From Anaerolineae bacterium (lineage in GTDB: Bacteria; Chloroflexota; Anaerolineae; JAFGEY01): DNA of 62,757 nucleotides. Positions 43,931 to 51,364 of the stretch are shown here, piece after piece. Both the position numbers and the translations under genes were made by a program. The DNA is taken from the NCBI GenBank assembly GCA_016929775.1, contig JAFGIE010000230.1, positions 1 to 62,757 of the forward strand, written 5' to 3'. A model generated the notes under the pieces. The model was not told the origin of the DNA and searched no databases. It was given only the letters and a program-made list of their open reading frames with translations. Every line of letters begins with the position of its first letter. The stretch's first letter is position 1.

Positions 43931-44761
43931 CTATGCTGGCGCGATGACAGTGCCAGAGGGAGCGTCCGCGGTGGTAAGCGCCTGCTGCAGCTGCCCGGGC
44001 ACGCGACCCGAGACCATGTCAACGCGCAGCGTATGCCCGCATGCCACCAGGCGAACCATCGTCCGCACCTTGCTCAGCATCCCTCCGGTCACATCGATGC
44101 CGTGCGAGCCCCCGAGGAGCGTCTCTACCTCGGGGAAGGACGCAGGCGTGATCAACGGGATCTGGCGCGCACGGGTGTCAGAGATGGGATCACGGTCGTA
44201 GACGCCATCTACCTCGCCAACCAGGACGATGCGCTCCGGCTTGAGTTGCTCAGCTAGGTAGGCGAACTCGTCTTCGGTAGAGATGATCGTGCAGCCCTGC
44301 GTCTCATCGAAAGCGACATCGCCGTACACCATCGGCACGAGCCCGTGCTGCAAGGCGTGCTCGATCGCGTCGTGTGCCATCCAGAGCAGAGCGCCATCCC
44401 TGCAGCGCGCACTCGCTGAGGGCTGCACGCTCACCACGGGCACGCCAGCTTGCAGCAACGCATCGGCGATGATGCGGTTGAGACGCGCTGCCATCGCGCC
44501 GGTTTCGGCGTATCCCCACCAGTCGCCGCCGTCGGCGATCCCAGTGCGCACGCCGTACCTGTGGGCGGCAGAGTGCCCAAACGAACCGCTGCCATGTCCG
44601 AGCACCAGCTGCAGGTTGGGACGCGTTGCCCTCGCCGCTGCGATCTCGCAACTCAGACGCGCGATCGTGGACTGGCGTGGCGTGGCAGTGCGCTGCTTAT
44701 CTGTAAGGACCGAACCACCCAGCTTGCAGAAGACCAGCTCACTCAATGCGCACTGTTCCAT
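43931..44761 (-). CDS. Isopentenyl phosphate kinase
   Basis: 276 residues of the amino acid kinase fold. FCKLGGSVLTDKQRT is the phosphate loop, and VLGHGSGSFGHSAAHRYG contains the His (residue 63) that is diagnostic for isopentenyl phosphate kinases over other family members. VYGDVAFDE and STEDEFAYLAEQL are further conserved boxes; DVTGGMLSKV is the C-terminal Lys motif. The enzyme phosphorylates isopentenyl phosphate to IPP, the last step of archaeal and alternative bacterial mevalonate routes. The ATG lies 23 bases inside the DUF126 gene; a TTG eight bases inside it is an alternative start. Either way the two are coupled. Confidence 0.9.
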   Translation of the reverse strand: MEQCALSELVFCKLGGSVLTDKQRTATPRQSTIARLSCEIAAARATRPNLQLVLGHGSGSFGHSAAHRYGVRTGIADGGDWWGYAETGAMAARLNRIIADALLQAGVPVVSVQPSASARCRDGALLWMAHDAIEHALQHGLVPMVYGDVAFDETQGCTIISTEDEFAYLAEQLKPERIVLVGEVDGVYDRDPISDTRARQIPLITPASFPEVETLLGGSHGIDVTGGMLSKVRTMVRLVACGHTLRVDMVSGRVPGQLQQALTTADAPSGTVIAPA

Positions 44762-45125
44762 CCTGAACCGTGACGCGATCGCCGGTCGCGATCTGCGTGA
44801 TGTCGATCTGGTCCACCATCGGGATCTCGGCGATGATCGCGCCTACGGCGACGATTGCCTCGCTCTGTGCATTGACGATCGCTGCCGGACCGAGCCCGTT
44901 CCTCGCCAACCGGTATAGGGTATAGGACCCCACGGTGCTCCCTTTGCCCGTCGGAAAAACCAACACCCTCCCGGAGACCGACTGGCCTTCCAGAGGGTGT
45001 CCTCGCTCCACGACGCAGCCCGTGTCGGGGTCGACGCCGCCCAGGAAGCCGATCGGCTCCGGCGAGACGAGCGCGATCCCCGTAGCTGAACCAGCCCTGA
45101 TGGTGCGACCTTGGAGCTGCCTCAT
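44739..45125 (-). CDS. DUF126 / aconitase X swivel domain protein (phosphomevalonate dehydratase small subunit-like)
   Basis: 128 residues, the full length of a stand-alone small subunit. CVVERGHPLEGQSVSGRVLV and FPTGKGSTVGSYTLYRL, with the GKGST loop that carries the catalytic Ser, then VGAIIAEIPMVDQID, are the DUF126 landmarks. In Aeropyrum pernix this subunit, with a DUF521 partner, dehydrates 5-phosphomevalonate; in other bacteria aconitase X acts on cis-3-hydroxyproline. Overlap with isopentenyl phosphate kinase favours the mevalonate role. The large subunit is not in this window. Confidence 0.87.
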   Translation of the reverse strand: MRQLQGRTIRAGSATGIALVSPEPIGFLGGVDPDTGCVVERGHPLEGQSVSGRVLVFPTGKGSTVGSYTLYRLARNGLGPAAIVNAQSEAIVAVGAIIAEIPMVDQIDITQIATGDRVTVQDGTVRIE

Positions 45126-45149
45126 AGCGCCCTTGGCGTCAGCGCCGGC

Positions 45150-45626
45150 TCACTCTGCCGGCAGCAGGCTGACGTTGAATGCCTCGGGGCCCTTGCTCGT
45201 CTGCCGGATCTGGAACTCTACGCGTTGGCCATCCTCAGGCAACCCTTCCGATCCGGGCGCGAGCTCGGCGCGGTGGAAGAACAAGTCCTCGCCGTCTGCC
45301 TTGGTGATAAAGCCATAGCCCTTGGATCGGCTGAACCACTTGACCGTCCCGATCAGCTTGACCTCGATCCCGCCCTCCTCAAGAGGGAACGCCTCGGCGA
45401 TCGAGGGCTCTGGCGCCCTCTCGACCCGTTCTTGACGCGCTGGCTGCTGGGGCTTCTCTGCACGCACAGCGACCTCTGGCGTCTCGGCGCGGCACTCAGG
45501 GCAGAGCGTCGGCGTCTCGACCTGGTCGAGGCCATACCGCTCGGCGATCGTGCGCTGCTCGGTGACTGTGAAAAAGAACGTCTTGCCGCACTTTTCACAG
45601 TGCAGCTGCTGGTCGCGGAATACCAT
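45150..45626 (-). CDS. Zinc-ribbon plus cold-shock domain fusion protein
   Basis: 158 residues, ATG after AAGGAG. The N-terminus has a CxxC...CxxC ribbon (CEKCGKTFFFTVTEQ, CPECRAE) of the type annotated as a zinc-binding domain on its own in Chloroflexota. A linker rich in Pro, Glu and Arg leads to a cold-shock domain: GTVKWFSRSKGYGFITKADG with the RNP motifs, then EDLFFHRAEL. It should bind single-stranded RNA or DNA and act as an RNA chaperone. It leads the minus-strand unit with DUF126, isopentenyl phosphate kinase and the protease. Confidence 0.9.
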   Translation of the reverse strand: MVFRDQQLHCEKCGKTFFFTVTEQRTIAERYGLDQVETPTLCPECRAETPEVAVRAEKPQQPARQERVERAPEPSIAEAFPLEEGGIEVKLIGTVKWFSRSKGYGFITKADGEDLFFHRAELAPGSEGLPEDGQRVEFQIRQTSKGPEAFNVSLLPAE

Positions 45627-45664
45627 CTAGCACTCCTTATCGGTAGACAGATACACACCCACTA

Positions 45665-45693
45665 ATCTTACCATACTATCTGCTGGCATGCAA
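45665..45693 (-). promoter_or_regulatory. Promoter of the cold-shock/DUF126/IPK/RIP unit
   Basis: Minus strand TTGCAT (45688-45693), 17-base spacer, TAAGAT (45665-45670) preceded by TGG as an extended -10. About 38 bases separate it from the ATG; a long structured cold-shock leader is therefore absent. Confidence 0.65.
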
Positions 45694-45727
45694 CCTATCC
45701 GCGGGACAGGGGACAGCGACGCAGTCA

Positions 45728-45756
45728 TTGCAGCGCACGTGCAAAGATGGTACAAT
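45728..45756 (+). promoter_or_regulatory. Promoter of topA, divergent to the cold-shock gene
   Basis: TTGCAG (45728-45733), 17-base spacer, TACAAT (45751-45756) preceded by TGG. Transcription would start near 45763, which excludes start codons further upstream and leaves the CTG at 45790 as first start with a ribosome site (AAGGAAAGGGGG). Confidence 0.65.
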
Positions 45757-45789
45757 GGTCTCAGGGCACACAAGGAAAGGGGGCGCGAT

Positions 45790-47874
45790 CTGGGCACGAG
45801 ACTGGTGGTGGTCGAAAGCCCAGCCAAGGCCAAGACGATCGGCCGCATCTTGGGGCGCGAGTACAGCGTGCGCGCGTCGATGGGACACATCCGTGACTTG
45901 CCGCGCAAGGCGCTCGGGATCGATGTGGAGCATGGCTTTCGCCCGCGCTATGTCATTGCGCCGCGCAAGAAGCAGACGATCGAGCGGCTCCGAAGCGCGG
46001 CACGCGATGCGGACGTTCTGTATCTGGCAACTGACCTCGACCGCGAAGGGGAAGCGATCGCCTGGCACGTGCTGCAGGTCCTCAGTCGCGTGCTGCCCAA
46101 GGGGACCGAGGTCCGGCGGGTGACCTTTCACGAGATCACCAAGGGCGCGATCGAGCAGGCCTTTCGGCGTCCTGGCAGTCTCAACCAGTCGCTCGTCGAA
46201 GCCCAACACACGCGCAGGATCCTGGACCGGCTCGTGGGGTACAGCATCAGCCCGCTGCTGTGGCGACGCATCCGTGGCGTGAAGGGGCTGTCTGCTGGAC
46301 GCGTGCAGACCGCGGCGCTGCGTCTGGTGGTCGATCGTGAGCGCGAGATCGAGGCCTTTGTGCCGGTCGAGTACTGGAGCATCGAGGCGCTGCTCGCGCA
46401 GCAGATCGACGATCCCCAGCCTTTCCGTGCGCAGCTGTGGCGCATCTATGACGAGCATGGGGTGGCGCAAGCGCCTGACCTCAAGCACCGGGAGGATGCG
46501 CAGGCGATCGTCGACGCCTTGGAGGGCGCCGCCTACTGGGTGGATCGCACAGAAGTCCGGCAGCGTACCCGCCGCCCGTGGCCCCCATTCACCACGAGCA
46601 CGATGCAGCAAGCCGCCGCGAAGGCGTTGGGGTATCCGCCCCAACTCACGATGCGCATCGCACAGCAGCTGTACGAAGGGGTCGATCTCGGCGCCGAAGG
46701 CACGGTTGGCCTGATCACCTACATGCGTACCGACTCGACAGCGGTCTCTGTCGAAGCGCAACAGGCAGCACGCGAGGTGATTGCGCGTTACTGGGGGGAG
46801 CGTTACCTGCCCGCGCAGGCGCCAGAGTACAAGACACGTGTCAAGTCAGCCCAGGAAGCGCACGAGGCGATCCGGCCCACGGATCCGCACCGTGCGCCCA
46901 GGCAGGTGCGAGAGCACCTCGACGATAGGCAGGCGCGGCTGTACGAGCTGGTCTGGCGGCGCTTCATCGCCAGCCAGATGGCGCCTGCGCTCTACGAGGT
47001 GACAACGGCGTACATACCCACCACGCGCGACACGCGCACGTCGCCACTGCCCTACCTCTTCCGCGCCCAAGGCAGGGTGTGCCTGTTCGACGGCTTCCTG
47101 AGGGTCTACGAGGAGGTCGCGGACGTCGGCGACGAGGGGGAGAACGCACAGGCCCTGCCTGCGCTGTCTGCGGGCGAGGCGCTCGACCTGTTGGAGCTGA
47201 TCCCCGAGCAGCACTGGACACAACCCCCTCCACGCTACACGGAAGCGTCGCTAATCAAGGAGCTAGAGCGCCGCGGCATCGGTCGGCCTTCTACGTTTGC
47301 CGCCATGGTCGCGCTCATCCTCGATCGGGCGTACGTGCACCGGCAAGGGAAAGCGCTGGCGCCCACCGAGCTCGGCTTTGCCGTGTGCGACATGCTGGTC
47401 GCCGCCTTTCCAGATCTCTTTGAGTATGGGTTCACGGCGCGCATGGAGGATCAGCTGGACGACATCGCGAACGGGAGGGCGGAGCGCGTGTCGACGCTGC
47501 AGCGGTTCTGGGCGGGCCTAGAGCCGGCGCTGGCGCGGGCGTCCGAGGTGATGCCGCGCATCGAGATCGCGCGTGAGGCCCCACAGCCCACGGGGAGGAC
47601 GTGCCCAGAGTGTGGGGGTGCGCTCGTGCGCCGCAAGGGCAAGCATGGCGCCTTTGTAGGATGCGCCAACTATCCTCAGTGCACGTACGTCGAGCGGCGG
47701 AGACAGTCGACGCCAACGGGCGAGGTCTGCCCGGTGTGTGGGGGTGCGCTCATCCTGCGGCGGGGACGGCACGGCGCTTTCTTGGGTTGCAGCAACTACC
47801 CGACCTGCCGGTATACGGCCAAAGCCCCAGCGTCCAAGGGAGAGCGCCCGGCAAGCGCGCCCGATACGGGATAA
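45790..47874 (+). CDS. topA: DNA topoisomerase I (type IA), apparent CTG start
   Basis: 694 residues. LVVVESPAKAKTIGRILG opens the TOPRIM domain with the catalytic Glu; DLDREGEAIAWH contains the DxD-type metal site; GLITYMRTDST holds the nucleophile Tyr311; HEAIRPT follows. The C-terminus has two zinc ribbons (CPECGG...CANYPQC and CPVCGG...CSNYPTC). It relaxes negative supercoils. Alignment with known starts (MxxKLVVVESPAK) and the position of the promoter both point to CTG as initiation codon; an ATG reading further upstream would overlap the promoter itself. Confidence 0.93.
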   Translation: MGTRLVVVESPAKAKTIGRILGREYSVRASMGHIRDLPRKALGIDVEHGFRPRYVIAPRKKQTIERLRSAARDADVLYLATDLDREGEAIAWHVLQVLSRVLPKGTEVRRVTFHEITKGAIEQAFRRPGSLNQSLVEAQHTRRILDRLVGYSISPLLWRRIRGVKGLSAGRVQTAALRLVVDREREIEAFVPVEYWSIEALLAQQIDDPQPFRAQLWRIYDEHGVAQAPDLKHREDAQAIVDALEGAAYWVDRTEVRQRTRRPWPPFTTSTMQQAAAKALGYPPQLTMRIAQQLYEGVDLGAEGTVGLITYMRTDSTAVSVEAQQAAREVIARYWGERYLPAQAPEYKTRVKSAQEAHEAIRPTDPHRAPRQVREHLDDRQARLYELVWRRFIASQMAPALYEVTTAYIPTTRDTRTSPLPYLFRAQGRVCLFDGFLRVYEEVADVGDEGENAQALPALSAGEALDLLELIPEQHWTQPPPRYTEASLIKELERRGIGRPSTFAAMVALILDRAYVHRQGKALAPTELGFAVCDMLVAAFPDLFEYGFTARMEDQLDDIANGRAERVSTLQRFWAGLEPALARASEVMPRIEIAREAPQPTGRTCPECGGALVRRKGKHGAFVGCANYPQCTYVERRRQSTPTGEVCPVCGGALILRRGRHGAFLGCSNYPTCRYTAKAPASKGERPASAPDTG

Positions 47875-47917
47875 CGCAAGGCGCGCTTGGGATAACTTGG
47901 GATAAGACTTGGGATAA
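47865..47917. repeat. Short direct repeats (CTTGGGATAA) after topA
   Basis: Three exact 10-base copies at 47886-47895, 47896-47905 and 47908-47917, plus a related ACGGGATAAC that contains the topA stop. They lie in the 110-base gap between convergent genes. The reverse reading TTATCCCAAG resembles the core of a DnaA box (TTATCC) but not its ACA end. The remainder of the gap holds nothing I recognise. Confidence 0.75.
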
Positions 47918-47984
47918 CCGGGCTACGGCACTAGGTTATGGGTGTCCACCGACGAGCATCAGAGCTTCCTACGTGCGCCTCCTC

Positions 47985-48776
47985 TCACCCCACCCACGTG
48001 AACAGCGCTCGGGCATATGCGAGGTCCTCGCGGATCAGGCGGTCCACGGCATCGCGGTCGTCGTACTCGGCGGTCAGGCAGACGGGGCCCGCAAACCGAC
48101 GGCGCTCCAGTTCGCGCGCGACGCGTGCCCAGGAGGCGAGTCCCTGGCGCCCGCTGGTCCAGTAGTGCCGCCACTGCGCGACCTCGGCCTCCGGTCCGAC
48201 AGTGCGCTGCCAGACCGCATTCTTGAGGTTGACCATCGCCAACCAGGGCCACACGATGTCCAGGGCGAGTTCTGGGTCCTCGCCGTTGAGCGCGTTGTGC
48301 GCGGCGTCCCATACCGCACACAGGTGCTGCGGGTCGAAGGGCTCGAGCAGGTGCCGGAGTCCCATCGCGTTGCAGACATTCCGGTCGCAGTGATTCTGGA
48401 CGCCGATGTGGACGCCATAGCGGTCGAGCGCGGGAAGAAGGGCCTCGAACGAGCGCTGTGCTTGCGCCACGCTCGCCATGTATCCCGCCTCGCCGATCCG
48501 GACCATCGTCCGGATCATCGGGACCCCTGCCTCGGCACAGGCGGCGATCGTCTTCTCGTCGGTGGGGCCAGCGATGCTCTCGATCTGGATCCCGTGCTCG
48601 CGCAGCTGAACCGCCGCACGGGGCAGTTCATCGAGCGTGTCGGGAGTGACCTGATAGCCCGGGCGCACGGGCAGTTCGATTCCGTCGAACCCAAGCGCGC
48701 GGACGTACGCCCCCAGCTCGGGCAGGGACATCTTCCAAGGTTTGGTAAAGACCGACAGCCGGATGCTACGTGCCAT
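47985..48776 (-). CDS. Sugar phosphate isomerase/epimerase (xylose isomerase-like TIM barrel)
   Basis: 263 residues from an ATG after GGAGG (a TTG three codons upstream is possible). IRLSVFTKPWKMSLPELG and LGFDGIELPVRPGYQ are the usual N-terminus of AP_endonuc_2-fold sugar isomerases. Metal ligands are visible in IGVQNHCDRN, CAVWDAAHNALNG and PVCLTAEYDD (Glu near the end). Such proteins interconvert keto sugars or inosose derivatives. It lies 27 bases downstream of a sulfatase-like gene, so both probably process the same sugar. Confidence 0.85.
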   Translation of the reverse strand: MARSIRLSVFTKPWKMSLPELGAYVRALGFDGIELPVRPGYQVTPDTLDELPRAAVQLREHGIQIESIAGPTDEKTIAACAEAGVPMIRTMVRIGEAGYMASVAQAQRSFEALLPALDRYGVHIGVQNHCDRNVCNAMGLRHLLEPFDPQHLCAVWDAAHNALNGEDPELALDIVWPWLAMVNLKNAVWQRTVGPEAEVAQWRHYWTSGRQGLASWARVARELERRRFAGPVCLTAEYDDRDAVDRLIREDLAYARALFTWVG

Positions 48777-48803
48777 TGCGTCCAACCTCCGGGGCTTCGC
48801 CGC

Positions 48804-50246
48804 CTATACGTCGGCCTTGGGATAGTCAGTCGCCCACACGCCGCCCGACTCTTCCTCACTGTGCTGCCACGCCGCACACATCTCTTCCGGCGCGCCGTGC
48901 TCCTGCAAGTGCGCGAGGAGGAGATCGTAGAGGGCAACGATCTCTGCGGGATGCTCGGCAGCGAGGTCGGTGGTCGCGAGGGGGTCGGCGCGCAGGTCGT
49001 ACAGCTCGCACCAACCGCTTGCGCCCATAGGCGTGTAGCCCCACTCGGCGGTTACCAAGAACGGCGTGGTTGCCTTGCGCGGGGGGGCATTGTCCACGAC
49101 CTGGATGTGACATCCACTCACAGCGTACTCGCGGTGGGTGCCGTGACCGTCCACCACTGCCTGCGCGAAGGAGAGGCCCTCGAGCGGCTTGTCGGGCTCG
49201 ACGGTTACCCCTGCCAACTCGCATAGCGTGGGCAGGATGTCCACCGGCTGCGCGATCAGGTCGAGGCGCTGCCCGCGCGGCACCTCGCCCCCTGCGATCA
49301 AGAAGGGAACGTGCCCGATCTCGGGATAGATCGGCCAATAGCGACCGTCGCCCTCGTGGATGTTGGACTTGCCAGTGCGGCCATGTTCGCCGATCGACAT
49401 GCCGTGGTCGCTGGTGATGGCGACGATCGTGTCCTCCCACAGCTGCAGATCGTCGGTCTTTTCGAGGACGCGCCCTACCCAGCGATCGACGACCTCCGCC
49501 TCTGCCGCATAGTGCGCCCAAAGGTTCTGGAGCTCAGCCGCCTCATAGTCGGTGGAGGGGCCATAGTTGGGATGCGACATGGGGAGACCGTCATAGTCCG
49601 GGTCGTAGCGCCGGACCAGGTACTCGGGCGCATCCCAGGGCTCGTGTGGATCGAAAAAGTCGACCCATAGGAAGAAGGGTCTGGCTTGGCTGTTCTCTTC
49701 GAGCCACCGGATCGCCGTGTTGCCCGTCTTGAACGGGAACGTGTCGCCTTCGTAGCGCGGTTCGCGGTTGTGCCACTGGTGCAGGTCCACCAGGGGATGA
49801 CCTTGGAAGAGGGGGCGCCTACGCGTCTTGTGGAGCGGGACCACGGACGGGATCGGGTCGTTCAGGTGGAGCAGGGCCTTGTCGCCCTCTTGCCCGCGGT
49901 GCTGGAAGGCGGCGTCGAAGCCATGTTGGAAGCGCGCGTTGAAGAGGTGCGGGCAATCGCACAGCAACTGCGAGACGTAGCCCTGGTCGTGCAGCAGGCG
50001 CCCGATGTGGTTGGGCCCGCTGAGGTCGATCGGCTGCCATCCATAGTGAGGCCATCCGACTAGGCCGCTCGCGACATCTGTGCGGTGTGGGATGGTCGGG
50101 AAACTGCCGGTGTAGAAGCCGGCGATCTCGGTTGCGCGCTCCTCGACGAACCGGTCGAGCGCCGGGGTACGCACGGGACGAACCGCCCGGCTGTACAGGT
50201 TGTCATAGCGGAAGGTGTCGGTGATCAGCAGGATGATGTTTTTCAA
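48804..50246 (-). CDS. Sulfatase-superfamily hydrolase with Thr nucleophile
   Basis: 480 residues, TTG start with GAGGAG at good spacing. The alkaline phosphatase-like fold is clear: ILLITDTFRYDNL (metal Asp), DTIVAITSDHGMSIGEHGRT (second metal pair) and HVPFLIAGG. Where true sulfatases have C-x-P-x-R, this protein reads TIPHR in FPTIPHRTDVASG, so Thr replaces the Cys or Ser that becomes formylglycine. It cannot be a formylglycine enzyme; a phosphodiesterase, phosphomonoesterase or phosphotransferase activity is more likely. No signal peptide. Context with a sugar isomerase suggests a phosphorylated or sulfated sugar. Confidence 0.85.
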   Translation of the reverse strand: MKNIILLITDTFRYDNLYSRAVRPVRTPALDRFVEERATEIAGFYTGSFPTIPHRTDVASGLVGWPHYGWQPIDLSGPNHIGRLLHDQGYVSQLLCDCPHLFNARFQHGFDAAFQHRGQEGDKALLHLNDPIPSVVPLHKTRRRPLFQGHPLVDLHQWHNREPRYEGDTFPFKTGNTAIRWLEENSQARPFFLWVDFFDPHEPWDAPEYLVRRYDPDYDGLPMSHPNYGPSTDYEAAELQNLWAHYAAEAEVVDRWVGRVLEKTDDLQLWEDTIVAITSDHGMSIGEHGRTGKSNIHEGDGRYWPIYPEIGHVPFLIAGGEVPRGQRLDLIAQPVDILPTLCELAGVTVEPDKPLEGLSFAQAVVDGHGTHREYAVSGCHIQVVDNAPPRKATTPFLVTAEWGYTPMGASGWCELYDLRADPLATTDLAAEHPAEIVALYDLLLAHLQEHGAPEEMCAAWQHSEEESGGVWATDYPKADV

Positions 50247-50290
50247 CGTGGTCTCCTCTCTGGCAGGATTCTGTGTGTCGGGCGCGCAGT

Positions 50291-50554
50291 TCAGCCCGTG
50301 GCTGTGTGCGATACGGGCGTCCCACGCTGCGTGGCGCCCAGGAAGGCCAGTCGCTCGCGATCGTCGGAGTCATGGTTCACCCAGCGGAGTCCGGTCCATT
50401 CGCCGATGTGCGCCGCGACCTCGTGGTCCGCCATTGAGCCGTGCACGCCGCGCGCGGTGATCACTGTGGTGGACCAGTCGAGTCCCGCGGACCATGCGCA
50501 CCGCTGCAGCGCGGATGCACGACCGTGTGCGGTCCATCGGCTCAGCCAAGTCAT
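50291..50554 (-). CDS. Unknown 87-residue protein coupled to NUDIX
   Basis: The ATG overlaps the NUDIX stop codon (ATGA), the main reason to accept this small gene. The sequence (MTWLSRWTAHGRASALQRCA, then GSMADHEVAAHIGEWTGLRW) matches no family I know. It has a His/Asp-rich centre but no clear metal motif, no membrane segment and no signal peptide. The gap of 44 bases to the next gene has only the ribosome site of that gene. Confidence 0.5.
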   Translation of the reverse strand: MTWLSRWTAHGRASALQRCAWSAGLDWSTTVITARGVHGSMADHEVAAHIGEWTGLRWVNHDSDDRERLAFLGATQRGTPVSHTATG

Positions 50555-51093
50555 CTATCCATCTGTCGGAGTGCCAGGGCCACTGCCGCTGCCCACGGAA
50601 GCAGGGCAAAGTCCCCCCTGTCGAGCGCCGTCTCGACCTCGGCGCGCTCGAGCGCGAGCAGCTGCTGCTCTTCCAGGTCGTCGGCGTCGATCTCGGCGAC
50701 AGGGCGCGCGCCGAGCGCGAGGAAGAGGTGGGCAATGCAGAAGCCGCGGTTCCCGTCGACGGGAAAGCTGCCCAGTGAGACCCATTCCGCCGCGGCGTGG
50801 CCCGTCTCCTCGAGCAGTTCGCGCTGTGCCGTCGCCAGCGGTTCCTCGCCCGGGTCGATGTAGCCGCCGACAGGCGCCAGCGACGTGCCCTGGATCGCGT
50901 ACTTGACCTGGCGAAAACAGAGGAACCTGCCCTGCTCGGTCACTGCGACGACGTTCACATAGTCTGGCGCGATCACCCAAGGCCAATCGGGAATCTGCTG
51001 TCCATCTGGGAGCTCAACGGTGCGCGTCTCGACCGCCAGGAACTTGCCAAAGTCGAGAACGGTTCTCTGTGAGAGCGTCTTCCAGGTTCGCAT
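50551..51093 (-). CDS. NUDIX hydrolase (ADP-ribose pyrophosphatase-like)
   Basis: 180 residues, ATG after GAGAGG. The Nudix box is complete: GYIDPGEEPLATAQREL followed by LEETG fits Gx5Ex7REUxEExGU. The preceding PDYVNVVAVTEQGRFLCFRQ and the later WVSLGSFPVDGNRG give the ADP-sugar pyrophosphatase look (NudF type). It should split ADP-ribose or a nucleotide sugar into AMP and sugar phosphate. It sits among sugar catabolic genes, which suits that role. Confidence 0.9.
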   Translation of the reverse strand: MRTWKTLSQRTVLDFGKFLAVETRTVELPDGQQIPDWPWVIAPDYVNVVAVTEQGRFLCFRQVKYAIQGTSLAPVGGYIDPGEEPLATAQRELLEETGHAAAEWVSLGSFPVDGNRGFCIAHLFLALGARPVAEIDADDLEEQQLLALERAEVETALDRGDFALLPWAAAVALALRQMDR

Positions 51094-51136
51094 GCGTGCC
51101 TCTCGCCGGGAGCCGGTGCGTGCGCCGCTGCGCGCC

Positions 51137-51150
51137 AGGGCGTGCGCCCT
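51137..51150. terminator. Small hairpin between pspC-like and NUDIX genes
   Basis: AGGGCG-TG-CGCCCT is a perfect 6-base stem in the 70-base gap after the PspC-like stop. No T-run follows on the minus strand; perhaps a processing or weak termination site. Confidence 0.3.
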
Positions 51151-51163
51151 TGCTCCCCGGGGC

Positions 51164-51352
51164 TTAGCGCTTACGCGGGATGATGATCCATAGGATCAGG
51201 TAGGGGAGCAAGCCGGGCAGGCCCCCCGGGATCATGAGGATCAGAAAGCCGAGGCGAAACCAGAACGCGCTGATCCCGGTAAAGGCTGCCATCCCACCAC
51301 AGACGCCTGCGATGATGCCATTCTGCCGCCGGAGTCGATGTTCGCTTGCCAT
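51164..51352 (-). CDS. PspC domain membrane protein
   Basis: 62 residues from the ATG that has AGGAGG eight bases upstream. LRRQNGIIAGVCGGMAAFTG is the PspC signature, followed by one long hydrophobic stretch (FRLGFLILMIPGGLPGLLPY) and a basic end (IIPRKR). Stand-alone PspC proteins sense or buffer membrane stress; no pspA, pspB or liaR homologue is close. It sits 12 bases after an RraA-family gene and is likely a passenger in that unit. Confidence 0.9.
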   Translation of the reverse strand: MASEHRLRRQNGIIAGVCGGMAAFTGISAFWFRLGFLILMIPGGLPGLLPYLILWIIIPRKR

Positions 51353-51364
51353 GTTGTGCACCTC

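Noticed and set aside
45676..46761. Minus-strand open frame over the topA 5' half
   Set aside because: topA is certain by its motifs; the opposite frame has none.
47886..47917. DnaA box cluster or replication origin
   Set aside because: Only the TTATCC core fits, the ACA end is missing, and dnaA, dnaN and AT-rich unwinding sequence are absent.
47601..49226. Plus-strand open frame of about 541 codons from topA into the isomerase/sulfatase region
   Set aside because: Overlaps the topA zinc ribbons in another frame and covers two real minus-strand genes.
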